Positions 25,519 to 38,611 of a stretch of 64,000 nucleotides of DNA are shown piece by piece; position 1 is the stretch's first letter, and the number at the start of each line of letters is the position of its first letter. The notes beneath the pieces are model-generated. The model did no database searches. It saw only the letters and a program-made list of their open reading frames with translations, and was not told the DNA's origin. Source of the stretch: Circinella umbellata (lineage: Eukaryota; Mucoromycota; Mucoromycetes; Mucorales; Lichtheimiaceae). The position numbers were made by a program, and so were the translations under genes. Location of the stretch: the NCBI GenBank assembly GCA_025093555.1, contig JAIWNF010000003.1, forward strand, positions 868,001 to 932,000. The letters are read 5' to 3'.

Positions 25519-26582
25519 GTCATGTTTTTGTCGATTGTTAAATTGGCTTAAATAAAATGTATACTGCATGTGTGGATACGTGTGCGCTTAAAAAAACTTT
25601 TTTCTCCTTTGTCAGCAGTTTTGTTGGCCTGGTTCCTGATCGTTTTTGACTTTTTAATTTTTTTTTTTTTGTGTTCGTTGAATAATTTATTATTGGACCG
25701 TATGATATTTAGAAAGGAAGAGATGTGATGGCTTGAACTGACTGTTTAAGAACAGAGAGGATGTTGTGATTAGGGGTTTCTCTTGAAGGAATCGAGAAAG
25801 ATATAGGTTTCGATAACTGTCTTGTCATGCAAGAACGGGGGTTTGGAAGTAGCATTCTTAAAATCTAAAACCAATTTCTAATTAAAAAAAAGCAATGTCC
25901 TGTGAATATACAATTTTTGATATTTCGATATCTGTAATCTTTTAATCTTCTGTCCTAGTAAATATGTTGTTGTCAGTAGCATGTTCACCAGTGGAGCTGT
26001 CATGTTGGTCAACGTTTTCATCTTTCTTGTAAAACTGATGGAGTTTATTCTTTTAAGAAATACATTGCCTTTGATTATTATTATTGCCTACCTTTGCTAA
26101 AAGAAGTATTCATACAGTAATTGGACAGATGAAGATTATATGGTTTGTTGACAACACAATATAATACAACACATTACCAATGGAATAACTTGAATACTTT
26201 TTTTTCTCTTTTTTTTTTGTATCATATGTAGTTTGTTGAAAAATTACGAAGACTTCAGCATTATATTGATCTAATGACACAATCTTTTTATTTTGGCTTT
26301 ATGGAACTGTAAAACGTATGGATATTTTGATTCTACAAGTACGTATATAGCAGTTATATTAAAGTAACATACTTTTATAATAAGGGCTCAGTGTTGTAGC
26401 TGGGGGGAGGGGGCAAAACGGGATTGGATATTATTCTTTAAACCCCTAGCCATGGGTCGAAAGGGTTCAGATATCCATGTTTGACGATACATGGAAGATT
26501 TGTATAAAAAGGTATTTAATTCCAAATAAAAAAAAAGGCTCAAATCACACCTTTTTTTTCTAAGCAAAAAAAACCCAGCATA
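25519..26582. other. Intergenic, GH17 promoter at right end
   Basis: No gene. The last 100 bases hold the GH17 promoter: a TATA box (GTATAAAAAGG, about 26503-26513) lies about 70-80 bp before the ATG and is followed by an A/T-rich leader. Confidence 0.5.
26503..26513 (+). promoter_or_regulatory. TATA box of the GH17 gene
   Basis: GTATAAAAAGG, a near-consensus TATA element about 70 bp upstream of the GH17 start codon, with no other gene nearby on the plus strand. Confidence 0.6.
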
Positions 26583-27750
26583 ATGAAATCATCCTTGATT
26601 ACCTTGTTCGGTGCCGCCTTAGCCACTTCCATCCCAATGATGGCAAGTGCTACAGGAGATGTTTTCTATGGTCTTAACTATGGTATCAACAAAGACGATT
26701 GTCCTACTCTTGATAAAATGAAGAAGGATTTTGAAGTAATTCAAAAGTATACCAATCGTGTTCGTACTTTTTCCTTACATGTCTGTAACCAAGGTAATGG
26801 GTTTTTTTAATTCGACTGTATCCCTATGTGTCCGTTTATATTAACCCATTGTGTAATCTGTTCACTTTATATTATATGAACAGCTGACTTGGCATTACAA
26901 GCTACACAAGAACTTGGTATGGATTTACATTTGGGCATGTGGCTTGATAGACAAGATACATTTGACTTGGAGATCCAAGCTCTCAAGGATCTCCTTGCTA
27001 AATATGATTTCAGTAATGTGAATAGTATTATCGCTGGTTCAGAAGTTCTTTATCGTGAAGATGCAGACGCAAACACTTTGACAAATTGGATCAAGGAAGT
27101 AAAACAAGTCGTTGAGCCCAAGGGTATCGAAGTTACCAATGCCGAAACTTATAATAAATTATCTCCAGAGGTTATTAATGCAGTTGATTTTGTTTCGATG
27201 TAAGTTTTCAAAACTTTTTGAGATGATGAAGGAGAAGAGGAAAATGAATGAGAAAGAAAGAGTGAATGAGTGTTTCATATAATAAATTCCAACGCATTTG
27301 AACTTTTTTTAAGGAATGCATTCCCATTCTGGGAAGGTAATACTATTGAACAAGGAATTAATACTCTTGCTGATCATTACGAAACGACTAAGGCTATGGC
27401 TGGTAACAAGAGGGTTATGATTTCTGAGACAGGGTGGCCTTCCGGAGCTTCCGCAGGTGAAGTACATGGTCCTAGTATTGATATTGCACAAGCAACCATC
27501 GAAAATGAAAACACGTATGTTATTATTTCTTCTCTTTAAACTTCAACTATCAATTTTGAGGAGGATCAACTAATTGTCGATATTTAGATATCTTGGTGAA
27601 GTCCTGTGTTGGAGCCGAAAGAACAATGTTGATGTTCTTTATTTCTCTGCTTTTGAAGAACCCTATAAACCTGGCGTTGAGGGTCACTTTGGTATTATGG
27701 ATCACGATGGAAATTTGAAGAATGGTATCAATGTTTATCCAAGTTGTTAA
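26583..27750 (+). CDS. Secreted GH17 beta-1,3-glucanase/glucanosyltransferase (BGL2/SCW-like)
   Basis: Four exons, 26583-26793, 26884-27199, 27314-27514 and 27588-27750, give 296 aa. It is a cell-wall enzyme that cleaves or rearranges beta-1,3-glucan. An N-terminal signal peptide (hydrophobic core about residues 5-22, cleavage near ASA-TGD) fits secretion. The (beta/alpha)8 GH17 fold shows G-L-N-Y-G at the start and the acid/base region A-G-S-E124-V. It also has N-A-F-P-F-W and the nucleophile region S-E214-T-G-W-P-S-G, with both catalytic glutamates present. The protein ends shortly after the domain in a Cys, with no GPI signal or Ser/Thr-rich tail. Intron 2 ends at an AAG acceptor. A good TATA box suggests a well expressed gene. 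Confidence 0.93.
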
Positions 27751-27876
27751 AGATAAGAATTATATATAATAAGACCAGAAAAAAAATGAAATATATTTAA
27801 ATAATAATTTTAAAATGTGAAGTGATTGAGGGAGGTTTTGTACAATTTTTTTTTTAAAAAAAAATGAATGTTGTAT

Positions 27877-28786
27877 CTATTCTTGTTGTTGTGCTTCTTG
27901 TTGTTGTGGTTGGGGTGGGCGGGCCCATTCCTTGGGGAATTGGAGTCTCTTCTTGGGTTGTGCGAGATTCAGGGGAATGTCTTCAAATGTATCATCCTTA
28001 TTCTAATAACAGTCATATGGTAAGTAACTTAACACAATTGTATCCGAAATTGTCATTTCCCTGTCAAAAATATATAATTTACCTTAGATTCGGCTACTAA
28101 TTTGTTTAATACATCATGAACATATTTCTTGTTTTGTTTACGGTGAGGGAACTTTTCACTTGACAAGACAAATTCTTCTGTATCAACATTATATCGGGGT
28201 CCAGCCAAGAGTAAAAACTTATGTTTCTCTTTATTATCCAACTTTAAGTCTGATACTTTGACAGAAAGTACAACTTTACGTTCTACAGGATGACCTTCGC
28301 CGAGATAGTTGTGTGTTTTTAACTTTACAATTTGTTCCGAGGTTGGTGGTTCAAATGGTTTGGCGAATGCTAAAAGTAATAATGATAATGAATAAAATCT
28401 GTTATTGGAGTGCGTTCATTTGCTTTTATTTTATTTCTCCTTTCTTTCTTTTTTTCTTTCTTAATGATGTACGTTCTGTACATAAACATGTACATCACAT
28501 TGGTGTTGTCAATTTTCTTTATCTTACTTTGTAATTTTGGTAATTCGTATTCGGTTTTGCGAAGATATTGGCGAACAGTGCGAATGTTTTCAAAGAGTTC
28601 GTGACCGATCGTGGTTTGGTCGTCAAATTCAAATTTCTCCATATAAGCAACATCGAACTTCTTTTCAGGTTTTCGGAATCGACCTCCTTGACGACCGGCT
28701 AATGAAGCCGATGTGGAAGAGAATGCGCGACAAGCTGGTTTGGATAAGGTGGGTTGAACTGCGCGTGCGATACTACGGCTTGCCAT
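27877..28786 (-). CDS. Mitochondrial small-subunit ribosomal protein mS35 (RSM24/MRPS35)
   Basis: Three exons, 28786-28528, 28369-28083 and 28002-27877, give 223 aa. It is a structural protein of the mitochondrial ribosome small subunit. The start is basic and Ser/Ala-rich with an R-x-F-S-S motif, a typical matrix-targeting presequence. The core includes F-E-P-P-T, Y-L-G-E-G-H-P-V-E-R-K-V-V-L-S, K-H-K-F-L-L-L-A-G-P-R-Y-N-D-F-S and the terminal F-P-K-E-W-A-R-P, all in mS35 order. The C-terminus carries a short Q-rich run encoded by CAA repeats. It converges with the GH17 gene, whose stop is only 126 bp away. Confidence 0.9.
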
Positions 28787-29011
28787 TGACGTTTATATTA
28801 TTTTTGGTGGTTGAACAAAAAATTTGTTTTATTTTTCTTTTTGACAAAATACACTTTATCCCTGGAGTCACAGCGGTGATTTACCTTATTTGGAAGACGT
28901 ATTCTTCTGTAAAAAAAATGGTAGACCTCTCTTATATTTTATTAAAGAAATTAAATATGATAAATAATATTAGGGTCTACAGCGTTTCTTTTTTTCTTAT
29001 TCTATTATGAT

Positions 29012-31278
29012 TTATTCTTGATAATGTTGTTCTTTGTCGGCTTGTTTGGTTCCTTTAATTTGGATATAAATTATACATCCAGAAAATAAAAATAATATAG
29101 CTCCACATAATGTATATAAAATTCCAGGTGTTAAAACGTGACCAAGATCTGCAGCAACTAGTGAACTTATTCCAGCCATTGTATAACGTACAAAATTATT
29201 GCATGCTTTGTGAAATACAATTTTGTATTAGTAAAATAAAAATAAGGATTATGTTTTTTTCTCAAATTTATTTTTATTTTACCTGTTACAGAGGCACTTC
29301 GAGTTCGAAAACAATCCACCATATATGTTGATGTGGTAATATTATTACCACCTAGTGCCAAACCAACTATCAATAAAACAATATATAAAATATATTGTCG
29401 ACTTATTACACAAAGTGATAACAGAATTACTTTTTCTCTTTGTAACTAAAAAAGTGGATGAAACCAGCTTATATAAACATTTACCAACAAATAAAAATAT
29501 TAAACCAACTGCAAAATGAATATTATATTGGACACACCATCCATAAGCTGTGAATCCCAGTAATTGCATAATAATTGTTCCATAAAAAAATATTCCACCT
29601 AAACGCATTTCTGGAAATGCTTGTCCTGGATAACTTGCTGCGCGCTTCATATATAGTCGATCAGATGCCTGACCGCCTATGATTCCCCCAAAAATGTTCC
29701 CAATTGCAATTGGAAGATAACAAAGACCAACAGCACTTGAATTGAGTCCATACTGAACTGTATAAACCCGAGTAAAGTTGGCATTCATAAGATAATAAAC
29801 CATAAAACTTGCAAATTTTTGTAATAATTATAGGTATAGAAGATCCAGTCATCAAATTATTAACAATCAACGACTCAATTGTAATAAATACTCTTTCATA
29901 TATATGTGTCAAATATACTTACAGAACACCGATAAACCAAGCCGCCAATGCAATATTCAAGTTTCGTAAAAGTTCAAGAGACTGGAATGGATTGACAAAC
30001 CTTTGTCTTTTCGGCTCAGCTTTCTTCTCTTTAGTTGTGTCGGAAGATGATGGTAGGGACGCTCCAGGATCTTCCTTGTCATATCGAGTTTCTGGTAGAA
30101 AAAATAGCGTTGCAAACCATACACACGCATTTAGAATAGTGATAAACCAAAAAATGCTTCTCCAGCCAAGTGCTTGATTTAAGCCGCCACCTATAATTGG
30201 GCTATAATTTTATAAATCAACAATATATATGTTAAATATAAATTATTATCTTTTCTGGTATACTTATGAACGTCCAACGTTCAACGTTTAGCGTTTTACT
30301 TTTTTATTATTATTGTTATTTTTCTCTGTTTATAATACCCCAATGCTGGACCAAGTAGGGGACCTGTCATGTAATAAGAAAATGCTCGGCCTCGTTCATG
30401 ACTTTCAAAAATGTCACTAATTGTCGCTGCTCCGAGGCTTAGGCACTATGTAGTTATCAATTTTTGATTTATAAATCATATCAATCAATTAATAAAAATA
30501 TAATGACTCTTTATTTATTTTACAAAAAATAGCAACACATATAATAATACAAAGGTAAACTTACTGATGAAGATCCAAGTGCAGTTATTGCACGAAATGC
30601 AATAAACATTCCTATATTGGCTGAAACAGCACAACAAATTGACCCAATAATTGCAAGCATAAATGATATAAGATAAATGGGACGTCTTCCATAAGCATCC
30701 GAAAAGCTTGACCAACAGATAGGAAAGAATCCAATCAAAAATATGTATATAGCCAGGGAGGCATTGATTGCCGTATCAGTCGTTTGAAAATATTCTTGCA
30801 TTTGAACTAATGCAGGGTACTATAAAGTGCATTCAATATCTTACAAATACATCACTCTTTTATATAACATTTGGTTATTTTCTTACTACATACATAAACT
30901 GTTGCTATGAGAGATGTTCTATGATTTTAAAGTATTTTGGATTGTTGAAATGTATAGTTATTATGAGTAACCTGACTTCTTTTTTCTGCGATACATGTAA
31001 TCAGAAAAAAAAATCATAGTAGCTTACGTTGTACCTGATACTGAAACAATGGTGACTATGATTAATTTCCTTAAACGAGAAAATGATTTCGCATCTGCTG
31101 TATTTGACATTTTTCCTGTCGAAATAGCTTTTAACCATGACACCTTTTTTGCTTCTGTCATATTTATCGTCATTGCGATCGTAGAATCATTATTACTTGT
31201 TGTTATAATTTTGTTATCATTAGTTGACTTATTATTACTTGTTTTGCTGTAATCAGAACTTGCTTGTATCTTTTCCAT
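29012..31278 (-). CDS. MFS transporter, DHA1 (drug:H+ antiporter-1) type
   Basis: Eight exons: 31278-31028, 30918-30894, 30819-30565, 30445-30339, 30201-29923, 29807-29485, 29366-29283 and 29205-29012, giving 505 aa. It is a proton-coupled exporter of the plasma membrane with about 12 hydrophobic segments after an 80-residue cytosolic, N/S/T-rich tail. The motif-A loop reads S-D-A-Y-G-R-R-P between helices 2 and 3. Helix 1 continues to Y-Y-P-A-L, supplied by a 25-nt microexon (30918-30894) that restores the phase. Helix 5 has G-P-L-L-G-P-A-L-G-P-I-I-G-G, the antiporter motif C. The middle loop carries P-E-T-R. Introns 5 and 7 end in AAG. Substrate unknown. Confidence 0.87.
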
Positions 31279-32217
31279 AGCAATGGGATAGCGGGAAAAA
31301 AAGGATGTGGTAAAAAAATATCATAACGTGTATATAAACGCATAAAAACGTGTAATCATTTCCCCGGTATATGATCTGCTTGTTTCCCACGGAAAGAAAT
31401 CATTTCTTACTATATTACATTCGCCTTTTTCTTTTTTTTCTCATTCTGTCTAAAAGAAGTGATATGTGTCAAATTAAAAAATATCCACTTCCTAGTATAT
31501 ATTTTTATAAAAGATGAATAAATATTCTTATTAATCTATTTACTTGAACAGGCAAATACTGAATTCCTAAGATAAAAAAAAAAACTTTAGACCGGAAATT
31601 AATGTGTACATAGTAATGACCAAACGTATCGGCAAAAACCGGATGTATTAATAAATATTGCTGCGCATATATCATTCCACGGATATAAGGTAAGAAAACG
31701 GTTTCTGACAGAGTGTGTAATATCAGCCAACCAAGATCTCTATTACGTAACACACCAATTCATTTTAAAGATTTGTTGTCTATAATGAACAGATTTGACT
31801 TATTGCTATTTATATTATAGAAAACTTGTTTATTTTCAATGTTGATCACTGTTTTTTACATTACTTTTATTAAAAATCAACAAATAATATGAATCACTTA
31901 ACTCCTACAACTTTTTTTTCTGTTTTTAACTCCTGAAAAAGCGTTCCTGGTGCTAAATAAAATACCATTACCACAGAATTTGTGTAGCCAATACCCTATT
32001 TATCTAGTTGTTCGTTCTCCTTATCATAAAAACAATCAAAGAATAAAAAGAGACGCATTTTAATAATGATAATATGTATATATTAAAATTTTATCATTTA
32101 TTATGATTTCTACTACTATTTCTGCTGCTGCTGCTGTTATTATTATTACATATTATTATATTTATGTAGAAAAAAGACTACTGGGGAGAGAATATTAAAC
32201 TATAGAAGAAAAAACTG
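31279..32217. other. Intergenic, no supported gene
   Basis: Promoter side of the first MFS gene and 3' flank of the arrestin-like gene. Holds a (CTG)n/(TTA)n-rich tract near 32118-32145. The frame 31505-31753 has no motif. Confidence 0.45.
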
Positions 32218-34386
32218 TTATACATGCTTTTGTTCAGTTCCAATGATAATGGGTATAGAGGGCGGTTTTAATAGATATCCTTTATTACGGGTAATATTAC
32301 TCCTTGAAAAGTGTTGATCAGCGCTCGCATAAAAATATGATTGATGACTATCTTGATATAAGGTAGAAATAACTCTGGAGCCAATGACAGAAACAGTGAC
32401 CTGAAGCTCATACGAAATTTCGAAAGTGCCTTTGGTCATTTGGGGTAGCACAGTATGTGTACATTGATCAGAAACATAGAGCACCTTGGTGAGATCAAAT
32501 ACATTATTTCTTGATGAGCACAAACTATTATTTCGAAGGACTGAATTTGATGTAGTAGTGGATTTTTTATCATTGTTTCCACCGTCCCATTTTGACTCCA
32601 TTGCTGAATCCTTGACAGTGGTTCCAATAGATAATATTTTGTGATCATTATCATTGATACTATTGAGGTCGTTGTCGGACTCGGTCGTTGTTGGTAAAGA
32701 TACTAATTGAATTGGATCGTTGGCGGTAAATAAAGTTGTTGCTTGATTGATTAATTTTGACTCTACCATTTCACCACAATGGTATGTCATGTATAAACGT
32801 TGCTTTAGTTTGGTTTCAATAATGACCTGAGAAATGTCAAGACCAGTATTTTCCACGTGCACACGTACTGGTATGGAATCACCTTGACAAAATGTTCTGT
32901 GGGGCAGTTCTAAGAAACATTTGAGATAAGGAGTTGTAAGTACTCCGCGCCTTTGTACATAGTAAACGCTTAGATGATGGAGAAGGCGACTCATCCATGT
33001 TGCACTATTATTGTGTATAATAAATTTATCTTTGGTGTTGCTACTGTTGTTTTTTTCATACTGATTGAATGTATTGTAATTTTCGCGCTGAGAATTAGAC
33101 AATGATGGTGGGGGCGGCATTGTTTTTACTGCTTGTTTACTTTTTACGGATAAAACAAATTGATCTAATTTACTGTTTGTTATCCATAGGGAAACGGAAT
33201 TTGTTTTTTCTGGCATAGAATTCAAGTCTTCGTCTCTAAAAGAGGTAATGGGTGTAGGCTGGAATTTTAATGGTATAGCGGTATGGGAGACGAAACATGT
33301 ATCATCGAAGTCACTGTCCGTTGTATAAATTAAAAGTGCCAATATATGATAACGAATAGGATAATTCTTATCTTCAAATGAACCAGGAAGTAATCGCTTT
33401 GTCGTAATTTGAATTGAAAAACGGATGCGATGATTCTTTCCGGGTTCAAGATTGTAATTTTTGTCTTTATCTTCTTGTTCATATTGTGGTGCATTGAGAA
33501 CTTGGAGTGACATCCCATGACTGCTAACGGAGTGATCGCCTGGTGCGCACAGGGAGATTTGATCCATCAGTTGTTCAATCGCTTTGTCGCGTGCTTGTTT
33601 AAACAAGGATATATCATCGCTGCTGTTGGGACTATTATTACTGTTGTTGTCATCCTGCAGCCAACAATCGTTATCAATAATACTGCTATTATTGAATCCT
33701 TCGGAATGGGCTCTGTGTTCTTCAGAATGATGTGCATCGGCGTATATATGAAAAGAATCAGGATCATACATTCGACCTTTATCTTTAGATTGCTTTCGTT
33801 TGGAAACTTTTTGTTGTTGTTGCTTCTCTTGTTGCTGTTTATCATTGCATAAAAAGGAAGATAGCCCAAATGGTTCGTTATACTTATCATTATTTTCACT
33901 ATTATTTCCACCTTTTACGATTCGTACACCTGTTGATAATATTTTGGTATCCTGTTTATACTCAAATAAACCTTTTGACAATGGCTGATTTGGTATGTCA
34001 CTATGAACACGTGCGTGCCCGAATAACGAAACTCTGAGATTCTTTACGTGAATTGTAGAAGATGCGCTTTTTGTGTCGACATATAAGCGTCCAAATATTG
34101 ACTTTCCATAATCAAGGTATTCTGGCTGCTGGTCAATAATGATACTGACACGTGGTGCTTTATAATGTTGAGATTGAGGCTCCACTGGTACCTTGACTTC
34201 TGATGCTCCTGTCATTATATTACATTTGCTGCTACTACCACAATTGCTGGAACTCTCGGATGTTGATGATGCTGATGGAGCATACAAGTTATTATGACTA
34301 TCACTCAGATCGATATCATACAAGGGCTTAAATGGATGCATGGGAGAGTCAGCCTGCTTTCGTTTTTTTGATATGATCCTATTCAT
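32218..34386 (-). CDS. Alpha-arrestin-like protein (arrestin N and C domains)
   Basis: Intronless 722-aa protein. Arrestin-related adaptors recruit Rsp5-type ubiquitin ligases to plasma-membrane transporters and trigger their endocytosis. The N-domain (about residues 75-400) has P-E-Y-L-D-Y-G-K-S-I-F-G-R-L-Y-V and I-H-V-K-N-L-R-V-S-L-F-G, and is broken by long Q/N/S-rich insertions. The C-domain (about 475-700) has C-F-L-E-L-P-H-R-T-F-C-Q-G-D-S-I-P-V-R-V-H-V-E-N-T-G, the usual opening of arrestin C, and later Y-E-L-Q-V-T-V. I see no clear PPxY in the parts I read; a run P-P-P-P-S-L lies near the middle. Family placement rests on these two blocks. It lies between two MFS transporter genes, which is suggestive only. 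Confidence 0.65.
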   Translation of the reverse strand: MNRIISKKRKQADSPMHPFKPLYDIDLSDSHNNLYAPSASSTSESSSNCGSSSKCNIMTGASEVKVPVEPQSQHYKAPRVSIIIDQQPEYLDYGKSIFGRLYVDTKSASSTIHVKNLRVSLFGHARVHSDIPNQPLSKGLFEYKQDTKILSTGVRIVKGGNNSENNDKYNEPFGLSSFLCNDKQQQEKQQQQKVSKRKQSKDKGRMYDPDSFHIYADAHHSEEHRAHSEGFNNSSIIDNDCWLQDDNNSNNSPNSSDDISLFKQARDKAIEQLMDQISLCAPGDHSVSSHGMSLQVLNAPQYEQEDKDKNYNLEPGKNHRIRFSIQITTKRLLPGSFEDKNYPIRYHILALLIYTTDSDFDDTCFVSHTAIPLKFQPTPITSFRDEDLNSMPEKTNSVSLWITNSKLDQFVLSVKSKQAVKTMPPPPSLSNSQRENYNTFNQYEKNNSSNTKDKFIIHNNSATWMSRLLHHLSVYYVQRRGVLTTPYLKCFLELPHRTFCQGDSIPVRVHVENTGLDISQVIIETKLKQRLYMTYHCGEMVESKLINQATTLFTANDPIQLVSLPTTTESDNDLNSINDNDHKILSIGTTVKDSAMESKWDGGNNDKKSTTTSNSVLRNNSLCSSRNNVFDLTKVLYVSDQCTHTVLPQMTKGTFEISYELQVTVSVIGSRVISTLYQDSHQSYFYASADQHFSRSNITRNKGYLLKPPSIPIIIGTEQKHV

Positions 34387-36595
34387 GATTTATTTATGGT
34401 AATATAATGGTAAATTTTTAAAAAAAACCGTAATTATTATGAATGTTTGAGAAGAGAAAAAATAAAATGTAAAAAAAGCCAGCAACGATAGATGATATAT
34501 AATATCTTATAGTTTTTTGCAAGGAGAGTGTTATAAGCATGCATTTATAAAAGGAGACAAGTGATAAAAAAAGCAAGTGAAAGAAAGAAAAGAAAGTATA
34601 ACATAATATAAGGAGTTATTTTTCTTTTTGGTTTCTTGTTGCGGACAAAAAATATTAGCTTTTTTCTAATGTAACGTGGATTTAGATACATTTACAGCAA
34701 TGATCTACAACCTTAAATAGGATACTACCCTTACACTATGATAAAAAAAATTGACTGCTTATATTTTTAAAGAATCTGTCAAATGTAAGCCTCTTTAGTT
34801 TCGTTAACATAAAAATTAATTCAAGGAGGAAAATGAATAACAGGATGATGTATAAAATATATTGATTTGATATGGTGTTACTATCAGGGGTATATTTTTT
34901 AATAACATTTGTTATAAATCATTGAAATATACTACTACATCATTCGGTCAAGCATTATCAAAAGCTTCTATTATTTGATAATGCACCCGAAATAATCAAT
35001 AGATATTTTATTCAATGGTGGTGCTCAAGTGCAGCCTGTTACGTTTATCCGATTTCACGACATGCGATTACATGTTTTTCGTAACATATACAATTGAGGA
35101 TAGTGGGACAATATGGTACTCGCGGAGCAGTGTATGAACCTCACTTATATCCTACATGTGGTGATAATACGCTATTTTAATTTCTGCTGTTATAATACTA
35201 TTATATTGTACATCTGTAACGGTATTTATTCTTAATTTAAAATAGAAGTCTAATGTACTGATTGCGCATGTAAAGGAAATAAGTCAGCAAGTTTAGTCCA
35301 TGAGAATAATATTATTTCGTCTTTTTACTTTTACTTCGCCTGATATTTCATACAATAATCATCGCTGTACTACCACTAATGCTTTATTTGAAGAGCAAGA
35401 TAATATAACTTATCAAGCAAAGCAGTGAAAAGTATTGATTATCATTATAAAACACGCAAAAGATGATGGTGATCAAAGCAATTATATAATTATTAGAGCA
35501 GAATATTTTTCCATTGATCCAAGCAGTATATATATAATGATATCAAACACGTTTTTATTGTAAAACATTTTATATCTGTACTAGAGTCAAGAAATACAAT
35601 AGAATGTAGACTATTTTAGTGGTTTTATTATAATGACAGAGATGGTCATCGTCAAAATTCTATATAGAAGATAATATGTAATATTAGTATTCGTTATTCC
35701 CACCAGCATATTCTTTTAGTTGGATTTCGACAACTTGTTTTGCAAGAAGTCAACATTAATCACAGTAATGCATTGATTAAAGCTTTTTATTTTATTAAGT
35801 AATACTACGATTGTGAGAAGTTGTAAGAGAATAAATAAGTCTATCCGTAAACAGTATTGTTAAATTAGAAATTAGTATAGGTCTTTTTTTCTCTTCTTCT
35901 AATGATGTTTTCATTTTCATTATTTATTTCAACAGCAAAAAAGAATGAATAAGAGCAGTTGATATATAAATACAGAGAATTTGCTCTGAAAGAGGAGTGT
36001 TCTAAGGGAAATATGATTGCATAACCTTATGATATACAAATTTTCAACCTGACACCGAAAAGCGTACTTCAAGTATATGTTTTAAAGTATCGCTACGGTT
36101 ACTACTAACTTAACAACGTAATGATGCCTGGATAAATATTGTACCGTGAAAACTTTTGTTTCAGATAGCAAGTAAATAAACACCCGAGTTAACAACAGTT
36201 AGTAAACAAAACTGTACGTTTTTTGTTTTCAAACTTTTTTTTTCTTTTGGGATCTTTTTTTTTGTATGGTGTCCAAGATATATATTGTTATTTTTTCTCT
36301 AAAAAGAAAATTTGTTTTAAACTTTTTATTTTGAGATGATATATGCTTTTAGATGATTATGGATGGTATTTAATAGTCACGATAAATGAACGATAGGGAA
36401 AAAAAAAAGAGTAATGTAGTGATAAGTAATGAAGAAATTGATAATAATGCACTGTGAAGATAGATGGATAAATAAAATAATACGTAATAAATAATAAATA
36501 ATAATTATAATGCTAGTGATGCATACATATATATAATATATATACAAATAAAAAATCAAATAAGGAACATAATAAATAAATAAATAAAATGAAAA
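34387..36595. other. Intergenic, no supported gene
   Basis: 2.2 kb of AT-rich DNA. 34387-34620 is the arrestin-like promoter. A short plus-strand coding-like stretch around 34980-35075 is closed by stops on both sides. Nothing recognisable. Confidence 0.4.
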
Positions 36596-38512
36596 TTAGG
36601 CTTTTTCCACCTCTTTTGCTGCTGCAACAGCTGCAGCATGTTTTGCAGCGGTGCGAGCACGAATTTGAGGTCCCCATTTATAAAAGGCAAAAGGGATTGG
36701 AAGGATAACAATACTGATAAATGCCAATAAAGTGCTAATAAAAATATAAATAAAAAAAAGATTAGAATAAATGAAACACAAAAGCTAATATGAGCCTGAT
36801 TTTCAAAGTAGAAGAAACAGTGTATTTACCTTGCCCATTGAGAACCTAAGTTGGCATACATTGGTCCAATAAATAAAGGAAAAGCGGCACCACCACCACT
36901 ACGTACAATTGTTTTAGCAGCCAATGCTGAGGCAGCAAATTGACTAGCACAATCAATAATGTAATTATTAGCGGCATAGTATACCAGCACCATACCAAAG
37001 CCGAATGGAATACCTGCAATAGCAGATCCGACCCAATGCGAATGACTTGTCCAGCCAAAAATGAATAGTGAAATTGGGATAAATGGTGCGCAATACATCA
37101 TAGCAGGTAATCGGTCTTCTGGGGTTTGTTTACTGTTTCTATAACGTTTTTCCCAATAGGGTGCAAAGAATAATGCGAGAAAAACACCAATGAGTACACC
37201 GATAAACATCTGTATAATAATAGAAGTAAATTATATGAGTTAAAATAAAACGGATATGCATTAAAATAATAATAATAATAATGGTTAATAGACTTACCAA
37301 GCCAACAAAACCACTATTCAAACCAAAGATATCACCAAAGACAATTGGATATGAACCAAAGAAAGCGTATAATAATGCATAAATAATAGAAACATATAAA
37401 GACATCAAGAACAAAATAGGTTCTGTTGCAAGAAGCTTGAAAGGACGAATCAAGATTGTTTGAATATCAAAATTTTGCTTTAAACTTTCAACTAGTGAAC
37501 CTTGACCATATTTACGTCGTAATAATACAGGGGAATAAGTTTCAGGAAGAAAACAAACAATGACCCACATAACGAAGGCAAAAATCATATTGACCTAGTA
37601 ATTTGATAATAAAATAATTCATGAATTAGTACATAGTTTTACATAAGTTAACTCATAAAAACAAAAAGAAAAGATTATAATGTATTTTTTACCCAATGGA
37701 TCCATCTCCAAGAGCCAGTACCGACAGAAACCCATCCACCGACAATTGGACCAAGAACTGGACCACCTATTACACAAAAAAAAAATTAAAAAGAAGAGTT
37801 AGAAGTCGAGGATACAATAATTAATTGCAAACATTTTTTTTTAGAATAATAATAATAGTAATAACTTACCATAGGGTGCTGCAGCAAAGAAAGCGATGGC
37901 CGTACCTCGTTCACGTGCAGAGAAGATATCACTGATACTTCCACCGGCCAAGGTAAGAGAAACTGATGCGAAAAAACCACAAAAGAAACGACAAACAAGA
38001 AGGGTACCAATATTTTTTGCCAATGCGCAAGGAATATTAAAAATAACATAGATTCCAAGGGCAATTATGTAGACTGGTTTTCGACCCACAGTCTCTGATA
38101 AGGGACTCCAAAGAATAGGACCCACACCAAATCCACATACCATCAATGAAACTTGTAAGGCATGAACGGTTGAAGAAACATGAAATTCACTAGTAACACC
38201 ATCTCGATCACCAGAAACAATAGAAGATCCAAATGCGGACGAAACAACCAGACTAGATACAACTAATGTATATAGCCATCGAAATCCTTTTGACCAGTTT
38301 TGTGGATTTTCTGGATCATTCGGTTCCCAACCTAATTCTTTTTCTATACAAACAGAATCTGAGATAATTGTAGGCGATGGTGATGTTGGAATTTCATAAC
38401 TAGATAGTGATTGTCTATCAGCAACAGTAGTAGCAGTAGTAGTAGGAGTATTAGGGAGAGTAGCAGTAGATAGATCACCCTCTTCGCTATTATTATTGAT
38501 TATATCGACCAT
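36596..38512 (-). CDS. MFS transporter, DHA1 type (FLU1/TPO1-like)
   Basis: Five exons, 38512-37870, 37766-37693, 37594-37298, 37209-36830 and 36734-36596, give 510 aa. It is a 12-helix drug or polyamine:H+ antiporter. The cytosolic start is rich in S, T and P and ends in W-E-P-N-D-P-E-N-P-Q-N-W-S, the conserved pre-helix-1 motif of the FLU1/TPO1 group. Next come motif A (S-E-T-V-G-R-K-P-V-Y), S-D-I-F-S-A-R-E-R-G-T-A in helix 4-5, motif C (G-P-V-L-G-P-I-V-G-G) and P-E-T-Y-S-P-V-L-L-R-R-K. The C-terminal half has R-S-G-G-G-A-A-F-P-L-F. The Ala/Lys-rich tail is cytosolic. It belongs to a different branch from the MFS gene at 29012-31278. Its promoter carries a TATA tract and two identical palindromes. 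Confidence 0.9.
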
Positions 38513-38611
38513 TGTTTTATTGGGAGATCAACTACCAATGAATAAATATAAAATAAATAAATATAATAAATTAGATGTGAATAAATAAGTAGCAATACGA
38601 ACGCGTATGTG

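Noticed and set aside
33517..33852. 111-aa plus-strand frame over the arrestin-like gene
   Set aside because: Shadow of the minus-strand coding sequence; hydrophobic runs come from antisense of N/Q/K codons.
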